A stretch of 64,000 nucleotides of DNA, taken from contig NZ_QFFK01000003.1 in the NCBI RefSeq assembly GCF_003149455.1, positions 124,001-188,000 of the forward strand, read 5' to 3'. This document shows, piece after piece, positions 43,448 through 51,559 of the stretch; positions within the stretch are counted from its first letter, which is position 1; each line of letters begins with the position of its first letter. The notes under the pieces were generated by a model, which worked only from the letters and a program-made list of their open reading frames with translations, was not told the origin of the DNA and did not search any database. This DNA comes from Chitinophaga deserti. Lineage in GTDB: Bacteria; Bacteroidota; Bacteroidia; Chitinophagales; Chitinophagaceae. Both the position numbers and the translations under genes were made by a program.

Positions 43448-44449
43448 CTAGTGTAACTGCAGCGCCTGATCGCAGATGCGCTGTCCCTTCACCACTTCAC
43501 CCGAGCATATATAGGATTTCCCGAGCATGAACATGGCAAAAGCGTTCTGCGGTTGCAGCACGAGTATCCTGTTCCACTGCATGGCTGCCTGTGAGTAGTT
43601 TTGCTGTTTAAAAAAGGCATGCGCCAGCTGCTGCATGATTTTAATGTCAGAAGGGCGAATCTGCAGTGCTTTCTGGAGATTCTGAATGGCGTCGGCATAA
43701 GCGGCCTGTTGCAGGTAGGCCACACCCAGGTTTGCATAAAGATCCGCATCGCCGGAAGTACCGTACCTGGCTGCCATTTCGAATGCGCCGGCTGCGTTTT
43801 TGTAGTTTTCCATATTAAAATGCATCATTCCTGATTCCAAATATAAATCTGCTGAAGTACTATCCGTCTTCAGTGCTTCTTCGTATATTCTGAGTGCTGC
43901 CGCATAATTTTCCTCCTGTGCATGGAGGCGCGCCAGTTTAATCCGGAGGGCGGGCTGCCAGGGATCATCCCGCAGCGAGCGCTCTATTGCCCTGATGGCT
44001 TCTGCAGGCTGGTCTAGTGCCGCATAACTCATCCCTATAATAGCATCCATGGCAGGGGCTCCCCGCTCCTGCGCCCTGCGGGCCCAGGTTAAAGCATCTT
44101 CCCACTGCTTCAGTTCAAAGCACACCTCCGCAAGGCCTGCCAGTGCTGCAGGCTCTTCCGGTATTATCACCAGTAATTTCAGGAATTGCTGCCGGGCCAG
44201 CTCTGGCTGTTGCCTCAGGCGGTGCAGAATGGCCAGATGAAGATAGGCAGCAGAAAAACGGCGGTTAGCCGCTATAGCCGCTTCAAAACATTGCTCCGCA
44301 TCATCCAGCTCACCACGCAGCATATGCTGTTCTCCTTTGCGGTATAATTCGGTAGCAGGGTCACCGCTGAAGGGCGGAACCATCACGGCCATGGACGGAA
44401 TTGCCGGGCCGGCTAAGCATAGGATAAGGATAATACGGTATAGGAACAT
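43448..44449 (-). CDS. Secreted tetratricopeptide-repeat protein
   Basis: A 333-residue protein with signal peptide (hydrophobic 5-20) followed by about eight TPR units covering the rest (AEQCFEAAIAANRRFSAAYLHLAILHRL, AALRIYEEALKTDSTSADLYLESGMMHF, ADAIQNLQKALQIRPSD). Expected to be a periplasmic interaction scaffold; partner unknown. 39 bp after cdd on the same strand, but a separate TAnnTTTG element sits in the gap. Confidence 0.78.
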   Translation of the reverse strand: MFLYRIILILCLAGPAIPSMAVMVPPFSGDPATELYRKGEQHMLRGELDDAEQCFEAAIAANRRFSAAYLHLAILHRLRQQPELARQQFLKLLVIIPEEPAALAGLAEVCFELKQWEDALTWARRAQERGAPAMDAIIGMSYAALDQPAEAIRAIERSLRDDPWQPALRIKLARLHAQEENYAAALRIYEEALKTDSTSADLYLESGMMHFNMENYKNAAGAFEMAARYGTSGDADLYANLGVAYLQQAAYADAIQNLQKALQIRPSDIKIMQQLAHAFFKQQNYSQAAMQWNRILVLQPQNAFAMFMLGKSYICSGEVVKGQRICDQALQLH

Positions 44450-44474
44450 CTTTCAATGCGCTTAGGCACTGAAT

Positions 44475-44482
44475 CAAATATA
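44475..44482 (-). promoter_or_regulatory. TAnnTTTG -7 element for the TPR gene
   Basis: TATATTTG on the minus strand, 25 bp before the ATG at 44449. Confidence 0.5.
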
Positions 44483-44488
44483 TATAAT

Positions 44489-44977
44489 TTATTTCATACT
44501 AGTAGCAGAAAATGATAAAGGCATCAGGTCGCCGCTTTTAGCGATGGCAATTACCTCCCCGGTTTGCCCGGATAAGATAAGGCGGATGGGGCGGGCATAG
44601 CGGGCCTCGTATTCTACCAGCGTTTGGCGGCAGATGCCACAGGGGGCAATAGGAGTTACGGAGGGAGCCAGCTCATTATTATAGCTCACGGCGATGGCAA
44701 CCACCGGCACGCCGGGGTATATGCTGGAGGCGGCGGAAAGTACGGTGCGCTCGGCACAGATACCTACCGGGTAGCTGGCATTTTCCTGGTTGGTGCCGGT
44801 AACCACCTCCCCGTTCTCCAGCAGGGCAGCTGCCGCAACACGGAAGCGGGAATACGGCGCATAGGCAGATGCGGTGGACTGCCGGGCTTTGTCCAGCAGG
44901 GCGGCGTCTGCAGGCGCAAGGGCGCTGCTGTCTGCATATGTCTCGAACTCGATAATGTGCCGGGCTTTGTTTTGCAT
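44489..44977 (-). CDS. cdd: Cytidine deaminase
   Basis: Zinc enzyme converting cytidine to uridine in pyrimidine salvage; 162 residues, homotetrameric class. The zinc and proton-shuttle residues are Cys74-Ala-Glu76 (CAERTV) and Cys113/Cys116 (PCGICRQ); substrate contact NQENASYP precedes them. It lies downstream of lepB, from which it is separated by a terminator-like hairpin. Confidence 0.94.
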   Translation of the reverse strand: MQNKARHIIEFETYADSSALAPADAALLDKARQSTASAYAPYSRFRVAAAALLENGEVVTGTNQENASYPVGICAERTVLSAASSIYPGVPVVAIAVSYNNELAPSVTPIAPCGICRQTLVEYEARYARPIRLILSGQTGEVIAIAKSGDLMPLSFSATSMK

Positions 44978-44992
44978 GGAAAGGCGTTTACA

Positions 44993-45055
44993 TAAAAAGG
45001 GCAGTCACGCTGCGGTCCGAAAGTACATTTTTTTCGGGATGCGGGCGTGACTGCC
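44993..45055 (-). terminator. Terminator of lepB with an unusually long loop
   Basis: An 11-bp perfect stem (45000-45010 with 45045-45055) and a 34-nt loop that is itself A/G-rich, followed on the minus strand by CTTTTTATG. It sits between lepB and cdd. Confidence 0.65.
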
Positions 45056-45083
45056 ATTATATACTGAATCAGTAAAAAGTACC

Positions 45084-46247
45084 TTATTTGATGGTACGGA
45101 AGAGGCGGCTCCAGCGGATGCCGTTTTTACCGTAGCTCATCCAGATCATCCAGGCTTTACCCACGATGTGGTCTTCAGGTACAAACCCCCAGTACCGGGA
45201 ATCGAGGGAGCGGTGACGGTTGTCGCCCATCATCCAGTAGTAATCCATTTTGAAAGTGTAGGTGGTGGCGGGCTTACCGTTGATGATAAACTCGTTGGGG
45301 CCCTTTTCTTCCAGTTTGTTTTCTTCATACACCGCGATGATGCGGCGGTACAGCTCAATGGAAGCACTGTCGAGCTTCACGGTTGCGCCTTTTTTAGGAA
45401 TGTAGATAGGGCCGAGATTATCAATGGAGTATTTGAATTTGGAAGTATCATGCGGCCAGATTTCAGTGCTGCCGGGATAAACGTTTGGCGTTACACCGGT
45501 AACGGTTCCACCAAAGCCTGCGATAGTCCTGGCTTCACCGGGTGTGAGGTTATATTGTTCGCCGGGGGAATGCTCAATACCCAGCTCTTCGAGGCGGATG
45601 GGATTAAGATCGCTGTTATCGCTGGTAGCCACCGTGTAGTTACGCTGCCCGTTTGGCGGGGGCGTTTCGGGTGTTCCGTTCACGATCACGATTCCGTCGC
45701 GCACTTCGAGGCTGTCGCCCGGGATGCCCACACAACGCTTGATATAGTTTTCACGTTTATCAACCGGCCGGGAGATCACGCGATAGGTATTCCAGACATA
45801 ATCACGCCCGTTTTTACGAACTTCTTCTGAATACACGGAGTTTTCCTGTATTTCGAGAGCCACGGTATCACCTTCAGGGAAGTTGAATACCACAACATCG
45901 TTCCTTTTTACTTCACTGAAACCGGGTAAACGGCGGTATTTCCACTGAATGGCTTCGGAGTAGGCTTTGGTATATTTCGTAAGGGGAAGTGTATGATGGG
46001 TAAAGGGCACCGCCAGTGGTGTCATGGGGATGCGCGGACCGTAGCTAACTTTGCTGACAAAGAGGAAATCATTGACCAGCAGCGTTTTTTCCATGGAAGG
46101 CGTAGGGATGGTATAGGCCTCGAATATGAAAGTACGTATCAGCGTAGCCGCAATAATGGCGAAGATGGCCGCATCCAGCCATTCCCGCACGGCGGACTTC
46201 TTTTTCTTCGGCTGGCCGTCCTTCTTCCTCCAAAAAACCAGATTCAT
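45084..46247 (-). CDS. lepB: Signal peptidase I
   Basis: Membrane serine/lysine protease that removes signal peptides. The 387-residue size is typical of Bacteroidota, which carry a large insertion. One N-terminal membrane helix (about 24-44) leads into the nucleophile Ser51 (PTPSMEKTL); the general base is Lys170 (ENYIKRCVG); MGDNRHRSLDSRYWG is the conserved box E. An N-terminal Lys-rich patch fixes the topology. Preceded by a TATATTTG element. Confidence 0.95.
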   Translation of the reverse strand: MNLVFWRKKDGQPKKKKSAVREWLDAAIFAIIAATLIRTFIFEAYTIPTPSMEKTLLVNDFLFVSKVSYGPRIPMTPLAVPFTHHTLPLTKYTKAYSEAIQWKYRRLPGFSEVKRNDVVVFNFPEGDTVALEIQENSVYSEEVRKNGRDYVWNTYRVISRPVDKRENYIKRCVGIPGDSLEVRDGIVIVNGTPETPPPNGQRNYTVATSDNSDLNPIRLEELGIEHSPGEQYNLTPGEARTIAGFGGTVTGVTPNVYPGSTEIWPHDTSKFKYSIDNLGPIYIPKKGATVKLDSASIELYRRIIAVYEENKLEEKGPNEFIINGKPATTYTFKMDYYWMMGDNRHRSLDSRYWGFVPEDHIVGKAWMIWMSYGKNGIRWSRLFRTIK

Positions 46248-46274
46248 GCGATGTGTTTTAGTTTATTTGATCAA

Positions 46275-46282
46275 CAAATATA
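46275..46282 (-). promoter_or_regulatory. TAnnTTTG -7 element for lepB
   Basis: TATATTTG on the minus strand, 27 bp before the lepB ATG. Confidence 0.5.
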
Positions 46283-46384
46283 ATATTCTGTTAATTGTCA
46301 GCCCTTTTTTCTCCCGATAAAGTTTTCTTAAAAAAATACCACGTAAGTTACCAAATGAAAACAGCGGTTGAACCACTTTCTTTT

Positions 46385-46392
46385 TATTTTTG
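46385..46392 (+). promoter_or_regulatory. TAnnTTTG -7 element for the MerR-family gene
   Basis: TATTTTTG just upstream of the regulator. It overlaps the earliest possible start (TTG 46390), which argues for the later TTG at 46414. Confidence 0.5.
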
Positions 46393-46413
46393 TTTAATTC
46401 TATATCCAGAACA

Positions 46414-47313
46414 TTGAACAGCTTCACGATAAAAGATATTGAAAGCCTGACGGGCATAAAAGCGCATACCATCCGCATATGGGAACAGCGCTACAATGTA
46501 CTTCGTCCCAAACGGAAAGACACGAATCACCGTGTTTATGACAATGGGGATCTGAAGCACATCATGCGTATTGCCTACCTCTACCGCCATGGCTACAAGA
46601 TATCCAAGATCGTGGGGATGACGGAAGAAGAGATTAAACAGCTTTCTCTGGAGGAAACCGGGCAGAACGGCAACCACCTGCACCAGGTGTACATCAATCA
46701 GCTGGTGGAAGCCATGATCGACTTCGACCAGGTCCGTATCGAAAAAATCTTTCATAACATCCTTCTCCGCATGGGCTTCGAGCAATGCATGCTGAAGGTA
46801 ATATATCCCTACCTGGAGCGCATAGGGCTGCTCTGGCTGGTAGATTGTGTTATTCCCGCCCAGGAACACTTTGCCGCCAACATCATCCGTAAAAAGCTGA
46901 TTGTGGCGATAGACGGGCTGGATATCCCCGAAAATCCCAAAGAATCCTTCATGGTATTCCTTCCCGAAGGCGAATGGCACGAGATCCCCCTCCTTTTCAT
47001 GCATTACCTGCTCAAAAAGCACGGCTGCAGGGTGGTGAACTTCGGCGCCAACGTACCGCTGGAAGATCTCCGTTTTTATACCGACCGCAAACAGGTAGAC
47101 CAGATCTATACCCACATTATTACCAACTACCCCCAAAGGGCGCTGGATAATTTCGTGAAAGACCTTGGCCGCCTCTTCCCCGGCATCCCGGTTACCATCT
47201 CCGGCCCGCAGATCGCCCGTATCTCCGTACCTCTCCCTGAAAACGTGAAAGTGCTCCTCTCTATGGACGAGGTGCTGCAGTTTGCACGCCGTAAACCTGT
47301 CCCCGCTTCCTGA
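46414..47313 (+). CDS. MerR-family regulator with cobalamin-binding domain (CarH/LitR-like)
   Basis: Transcription factor of 299 residues. Residues 3-70 form a MerR winged helix-turn-helix (FTIKDIESLTGIKAHTIRIWEQRY). Residues about 90-170 form the helical cap and 175-285 a Rossmann-like B12-binding domain. The W-x9-EH signature of photoreceptor CarH, which caps adenosylcobalamin, is present: Trp141, Glu151, His152. The lower-axial His motif DxHxxG is altered to EWHEIP (His189 kept). This suggests a light- or B12-responsive repressor, perhaps of carotenoid or other genes not in this window. No ATG exists; TTG at 46414 gives the usual MNSFTIKD start. Confidence 0.85.
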   Translation: MNSFTIKDIESLTGIKAHTIRIWEQRYNVLRPKRKDTNHRVYDNGDLKHIMRIAYLYRHGYKISKIVGMTEEEIKQLSLEETGQNGNHLHQVYINQLVEAMIDFDQVRIEKIFHNILLRMGFEQCMLKVIYPYLERIGLLWLVDCVIPAQEHFAANIIRKKLIVAIDGLDIPENPKESFMVFLPEGEWHEIPLLFMHYLLKKHGCRVVNFGANVPLEDLRFYTDRKQVDQIYTHIITNYPQRALDNFVKDLGRLFPGIPVTISGPQIARISVPLPENVKVLLSMDEVLQFARRKPVPAS

Positions 47314-47485
47314 TAATACTTACTTAATGCAGGGTTACTGAAGGGTAAAAGAAGGGTTAATGTATATCATCTGTATATAAAACCCGGTAAAACCCAATAC
47401 AGTAAAGGTTTTATATACCTGAATACCGGGTACGATATACATTCAGTAAGTAAGGAGTATCCCTGAAGTAGGCCCGGCTATACAT
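47310..47485. repeat. 11-bp periodic repeat array with internal inverted symmetry
   Basis: The gap between the convergent MerR and hydrolase genes is almost entirely 11-bp periodic. Units begin clearly at 47332 (GGGTTACTGAA, GGGTAAAAGAA, GGGTTAATGTA), and a TA step recurs at positions 5-7 of most later units up to 47485. Words AATGTATATC and GTATATAAAACC near 47358-47383 recur inverted near 47406-47443, so a long imperfect hairpin is also possible. Confidence 0.7.
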
Positions 47486-47509
47486 AGCATTCCTCATTTA
47501 CAAGGCATA

Positions 47510-47541
47510 AAAAAGCCCCGGTCCTGCAAAACCGGGGCTTT
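47510..47541. terminator. Bidirectional terminator between MerR-family and hydrolase genes
   Basis: Perfect 11-bp stem (47512-47522 with 47531-47541) bounded by an A-run on the left; T-rich on the right. Confidence 0.85.
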
Positions 47542-47547
47542 AATTAT

Positions 47548-48204
47548 TTACAACAGGTTCTTTTCCAGAATGAGGCTGATTTCAGGGGCGCGGTTCATGA
47601 TCATGAAATGCCCGCCCTTAATAATCGTATGCGTGGGAGAAACGTACCGCCGCGGGAAAGGCCGGTCGCTGCTGCCATGGATGTGTAATAGGCCGGGAGG
47701 CGCCCATTCATTGCTCCATTGCAGCACGTTGTTGAGTGCCCAGCGCATGTAGCGGAGGTCTTTTTTGCCCAGATATGCATCCAGCAGGCTGCGTTCTTCA
47801 TCGCTCTGACATTGCATGAACAGGCGTACTACAAACTGGCGGTTGGTGAACAACAGCCTGTCTGGCAATGTGCGCAATACCTTACGGGCAAAGTTGTTGT
47901 AATATGGCGGCAGCTCAAAACGGTTCTTTACACTGGAAATCAGTACCACCTGCCGAACAGGCATCTGCCTGGCGATCTCGATGCTCATCATGCCCCCGAA
48001 GGAAAGTCCTACGAGGATAGGATCGGGGTGCATGATCCTGCGGGCCATGCGCACGGCATATTCCGCAATGGGTTCGTCTGCATTCAGCGGCGTGATCCAG
48101 GGGAGGTAATGAACGTCACAGTCGGCCGGGAATACCAGCCGTTCAAACACCCGTTCATCGGCACCAAGACCGCTGATGAGGTATATATGTCTGCGTTCAC
48201 TCAT
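47548..48204 (-). CDS. Alpha/beta-hydrolase
   Basis: A 218-residue cytoplasmic alpha/beta-hydrolase. The nucleophile is in GLSFGGMM; SGLGADERVFERL and a C-terminal IKGGHFMIMN (His) complete the fold. No signal peptide. The ATG at 48204 overlaps the stop of the frameshifted Fis segment of the upstream response-regulator gene (48197) and is preceded by GGTGGAG, so it is translationally coupled to it. Substrate unknown. Confidence 0.78.
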   Translation of the reverse strand: MSERRHIYLISGLGADERVFERLVFPADCDVHYLPWITPLNADEPIAEYAVRMARRIMHPDPILVGLSFGGMMSIEIARQMPVRQVVLISSVKNRFELPPYYNNFARKVLRTLPDRLLFTNRQFVVRLFMQCQSDEERSLLDAYLGKKDLRYMRWALNNVLQWSNEWAPPGLLHIHGSSDRPFPRRYVSPTHTIIKGGHFMIMNRAPEISLILEKNLL

Positions 48205-48403
48205 CTCCACCGGCAGTTTTCCGGATGCCGTAACGCTCCATCTTGTTGTAAAGATGGCTGCGCTGGATATCCAGCGCCTGAGCAGTTTTGGTTACGTTTC
48301 CTCCGTTCTTTTGCAACATGAATTCGATGAATATCTTTTCCACTTCGTCGCGAAAGTCGTGCAGCTTCGTTAAAATCAGCAGCTCGTCATTCAGGTAGTG
48401 GCT
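48197..48403 (-). CDS. Fis-type DNA-binding segment of the sigma-54 regulator, in the -1 frame
   Basis: Read on the minus strand from 48403, this frame encodes 68 residues, SHYLNDELLILTKL ... IFIEFMLQKNGGNV ... TAQALDIQRSHLYNKMERYGI, which is the canonical Fis helix-turn-helix ending of NtrC-type regulators. It has no start of its own and becomes continuous with the upstream regulator only by a -1 shift on the A9 tract at 48403-48411. It ends at TGA 48197-48199, overlapping the next gene's ATG by 8 bp, which argues that it is translated. Confidence 0.8.
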   Translation of the reverse strand, partial: SHYLNDELLILTKLHDFRDEVEKIFIEFMLQKNGGNVTKTAQALDIQRSHLYNKMERYGIRKTAGGDE

Positions 48404-49575
48404 TTTTTTTTGTCGTGGTTAGGCACTACATAATTCTCCACATCATCGGCCGAGATGGTTTTGCCGGAGAGGATCACCAGTCTTTCCACCACATTGCGCA
48501 GTTCGCGGATGTTACCCGTCCACTGATGGTTCTGTAATGCTTTCATGGCGTCTTTATCCGCCTGTTTCCTTGCCATGCCGTATTCCGCACACACCAGGTC
48601 GAGGAAATGATCTACCAGCAGGGGAATATCATCGCGCCGGTCGTTTAGGGAAGGCACGTGAATGAGGATCACGCTGAGGCGGTGATAGAGATCGAGGCGG
48701 AAGTTTTTTTCTTCCACTTCTTTCAGCAGGTCTTTATTGGTAGCGGCCACTACACGCACATCCACACTGATTTCTTTATCGCCCCCTACCCTGGTGATTT
48801 TACCTTCCTGCAGGGCGCGGAGCACTTTTGCCTGCGCGCTGAGGCTCATATCACCGATCTCATCGAGGAAAAGCGTTCCGCCGGTAGCCTGTTCGAACTT
48901 ACCGATGCGTTGCTTCACAGCAGAGGTGAAAGAGCCTTTCTCGTGACCGAACAGTTCGGATTCGATGAGCTCGGAAGGGATGGCGGCGCAGTTCACTTCT
49001 ACGAGCGGACCGTTTGCACGGTTGCTGTAGGTATGAATCCAGCGGGCTACGAGTTCCTTGCCGGCGCCGTTTTCTCCGGTTACGAGTACGCGTGCGTCGG
49101 TAGGGGCTACTTTATGAATGGTATCCTTAATCCGCACGATGGGTGCAGATTCGCCGATCATGTCGGGTGTTTTATTCACTTTCTTGCGCAGCGTTTTGGT
49201 TTCTGCCACGAGGGTGGTTTTGTCCAGCGCATTGCGGAGGGTGATGAGGAGGCGGTTGAGATCGGGCGGTTTGGAGATATAATCGAAGGCCCCTTTCTTC
49301 ACGGCATCTACCGCGGTTTCGAGGTTACCGTGGCCGGATACCATGATGATGGGAACGTCTCCATTTATTTCACGGGCTTTCTCGAGAAACTCGAGTCCGT
49401 CCATTTTAGGCATTTTAATATCGCAGAGTACGGCGTCGTAGGTTTTGGCCTGGAACATTTTAAAGCCTTCTGCTCCGTCTGCCGCTTCGTCGATTTTGTA
49501 TCCTTCGTAAGTGAGGATTTCGGAGAGCGTTTTCCGGATGCTCTTTTCGTCGTCGATGATCAGAATGTTGGCCAT
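48391..49575 (-). CDS. NtrC-type sigma-54 response regulator, frame broken before the DNA-binding domain
   Basis: As read, 394 residues: receiver domain (Asp8, Asp9, phosphoacceptor Asp52, Lys102), a linker, then the AAA+ sigma-54 activation domain with Walker A GENGAGKE (167-174), the sigma-54-contacting loop as GSFTSA (214-219; consensus GAFTGA) and Walker B TLFLDEIGD. The frame ends with DKKKATT just after an A9 run. The missing Fis domain lies directly downstream in the -1 frame; joined, the protein would be 459 residues, the normal length. The cause may be transcriptional slippage, programmed frameshifting, phase variation or an assembly error. No histidine kinase is adjacent. Promoter TATTTTTG at 49601-49608. 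Confidence 0.85.
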   Translation of the reverse strand: MANILIIDDEKSIRKTLSEILTYEGYKIDEAADGAEGFKMFQAKTYDAVLCDIKMPKMDGLEFLEKAREINGDVPIIMVSGHGNLETAVDAVKKGAFDYISKPPDLNRLLITLRNALDKTTLVAETKTLRKKVNKTPDMIGESAPIVRIKDTIHKVAPTDARVLVTGENGAGKELVARWIHTYSNRANGPLVEVNCAAIPSELIESELFGHEKGSFTSAVKQRIGKFEQATGGTLFLDEIGDMSLSAQAKVLRALQEGKITRVGGDKEISVDVRVVAATNKDLLKEVEEKNFRLDLYHRLSVILIHVPSLNDRRDDIPLLVDHFLDLVCAEYGMARKQADKDAMKALQNHQWTGNIRELRNVVERLVILSGKTISADDVENYVVPNHDKKKATT

Positions 49576-49600
49576 AGATTGTCTATTATTTTAAACAGGG

Positions 49601-49608
49601 CAAAAATA
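49601..49608 (-). promoter_or_regulatory. TAnnTTTG -7 element for the sigma-54 regulator gene
   Basis: TATTTTTG on the minus strand, 25 bp before the ATG at 49575. Confidence 0.5.
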
Positions 49609-49756
49609 AAGGAAAACGGCCGATGTAGCACAATTCACTTACTTTATACGGCACTGAAATAAAAAAATATCCATGGACGGGGGTTTTAAGCACATAAAGT
49701 CTACCAATCTTGTTGGTTTTATCAGTAATTTTAGCCCGACACAGGTAACTATCGTT

Positions 49757-50560
49757 ATGATGCACCAACTACTCGAATTATTGAAACTGCGGCACGCTGC
49801 GGCCGGCGTTGTGCCCTATCCCAGTTCGGAAGCTGTCTGGCAGTTCTGCAACGACCTGATCAACTGGCTTTTTCCCGAGCATAGCGGCCGGGTGATGGAT
49901 GATGCAGCCATTGAGCAGTATGCCGTGCGGCTGGAAATGCAGCTGAACGACCTGCTGATGCACATCCCTACCCAGCTCACCGAGTCTCCCCAGGTGGTAA
50001 GCCGCCAGTTTATGGAGATGGTACCCGGTATTTATGCAGACCTGACGAAAGATGCGGAAGCCATCCTCCAGGGTGATCCCGCGGCTACCTGTCTATACGA
50101 AGTAATCAGGGCATATCCCGGCTTTGCCGCCATTGCAGCCTACCGGGTGGCCCACGGGCTTCATTTGCTGGAAGTACCCCTCCTGCCCCGCGTAATTACG
50201 GAATACGCGCATGCAAAAACGGGAGTGGATATTCACCCTGCGGCAGAGATCGCACCGTATTTCTGCATTGATCATGGAACGGGCATCGTAATCGGTGAAA
50301 CCACCGTGATAGGCCCGCATGTTAAAATATACCAGGGCGTTACGCTGGGCGCCCTGAGCATCGATAAAACGATGGCCCGCGCCAAGCGCCACCCCACTAT
50401 TGAGGAAGGCGTGGTGATCTACGCTGGCGCCACCATTCTGGGGGGCGATACGGTAATCGGCCATCACAGCGTAATCGGAGGGAACGTGTGGCTCATCAAA
50501 TCGGTGGAGCCGCTTTCCAGGATATATTATAAAGCAGACGGAAGTATAAAAGTCACTTAA
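49757..50560 (+). CDS. cysE: Serine O-acetyltransferase
   Basis: Makes O-acetylserine from serine and acetyl-CoA, the first step of cysteine synthesis; 267 residues. The C-terminal left-handed beta-helix is visible as hexapeptide repeats (VDIHPAAEIAPYFCIDHGTGIVIGETTVIGPHVKIYQGVTLGA, GGDTVIGHHSVIGGNVWL) with the catalytic His in IDHGTG. The ATG at 49757 is preferred to the longer frame from 49673. cysM follows after 5 bp, an operon for the complete pathway. Confidence 0.93.
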   Translation: MMHQLLELLKLRHAAAGVVPYPSSEAVWQFCNDLINWLFPEHSGRVMDDAAIEQYAVRLEMQLNDLLMHIPTQLTESPQVVSRQFMEMVPGIYADLTKDAEAILQGDPAATCLYEVIRAYPGFAAIAAYRVAHGLHLLEVPLLPRVITEYAHAKTGVDIHPAAEIAPYFCIDHGTGIVIGETTVIGPHVKIYQGVTLGALSIDKTMARAKRHPTIEEGVVIYAGATILGGDTVIGHHSVIGGNVWLIKSVEPLSRIYYKADGSIKVT

Positions 50561-50565
50561 AAAGT

Positions 50566-51450
50566 ATGAGCTCAGTTTTGGATTTAGTGGGCAACACCCC
50601 CATGGTGGCCCTGCAGCGCATCCCGGAAAATCCCGATGTAACTATTTACGCCAAGCTGGAAGGCACTAACCCCGGCGGCAGTGTGAAAGACAGGGCGGCC
50701 TATGGCATGATCAAAGGAGCGCTGGACCGCGGAGAGATACGCCCCGGTATTAAACTGATAGAAGCCACCAGTGGAAACACAGGCATTGCCCTGGCCATGA
50801 TCGCCAACCTCTTCAATGTGGAGATAGAGATCGTGATGCCGGAAGATGCTACCCGCGAGCGCGTGCTGACCATGGAAGCTTTTGGCGCAAAGGTTACCCT
50901 CACGCCAAAGGAGCAAAGCATGGAAGGTGCCATTGATTACGCCCATGCACAGGTAGCTAAAGGCGGTTTTCATATGCTGAACCAGTTCGCCAACCCCGAT
51001 AACTATGGTATGCATTACCGTACTACCGGCCCCGAGATATGGCGCGATACGCAGCATGGCATCACCCACTTCGTATCTGCCATGGGCACTACGGGCACGA
51101 TTATGGGTGTTTCCCGGTTCCTGAAAGAAGTAAACCCGGAAGTTCAGATAGTAGGCTGCCAGCCTACAGACGGCAGCAAGATACCCGGTATCCGTAAATG
51201 GCCGGAAGCTTACCTGCCTAAGATATTCGAGCGGCAGCGGGTAGACAGGGTTATGGATATCTCAGAAGCCGAAGCCCGTGTTATGACGAACCGCCTGGCA
51301 CGTGAGGAAGCCATTTTCTGCGGTATGAGCAGCGGAGGTGCTGTAGCGGCGGCTGTGAGGCTTTCCCGGGAGCTTACAAGTGGCGTGATTGTTGCCATTA
51401 TTTGTGACCGGGGCGACCGATATCTGAGTACCGACCTTTTCGGACAATAA
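50566..51450 (+). CDS. cysM: Cysteine synthase B (O-acetylserine sulfhydrylase)
   Basis: PLP enzyme combining O-acetylserine with sulfide (or thiosulfate) to form cysteine; 294 residues. The PLP Lys41 is in GGSVKDRAAY, TSGNTG binds substrate and GTTGTIMG binds the PLP phosphate. Its short length and CGMSSGGA end match CysM rather than CysK. It is coupled to cysE by a 5-bp gap. Confidence 0.92.
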   Translation: MSSVLDLVGNTPMVALQRIPENPDVTIYAKLEGTNPGGSVKDRAAYGMIKGALDRGEIRPGIKLIEATSGNTGIALAMIANLFNVEIEIVMPEDATRERVLTMEAFGAKVTLTPKEQSMEGAIDYAHAQVAKGGFHMLNQFANPDNYGMHYRTTGPEIWRDTQHGITHFVSAMGTTGTIMGVSRFLKEVNPEVQIVGCQPTDGSKIPGIRKWPEAYLPKIFERQRVDRVMDISEAEARVMTNRLAREEAIFCGMSSGGAVAAAVRLSRELTSGVIVAIICDRGDRYLSTDLFGQ

Positions 51451-51487
51451 TTCAACTCTTTATATCATCAACCATCAGTCAATCCGG

Positions 51488-51520
51488 CCGTGCCTCTTCG
51501 GGGGCACGGTTCGCTATTTT
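51488..51520 (+). terminator. Terminator-like hairpin after cysE-cysM
   Basis: Stem CCGTGCCTC/GGGGCACGG with TTCG loop (one mismatch); only a weak T-rich tail (TTCGCTATTTT). Confidence 0.6.
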
Positions 51521-51559
51521 AGCCCTGTTTCCCCCTTTCCCTATCTCTTTGTTAACCAG

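Noticed and set aside
44993..45055. Riboswitch before cdd
   Set aside because: The hairpin has a simple 11-bp stem and T-run on the minus strand, which is adequately explained as the lepB terminator.
49673..49756. Longer N-terminus for cysE
   Set aside because: The 28 added residues are not conserved in serine acetyltransferases; the ATG at 49757 is better.
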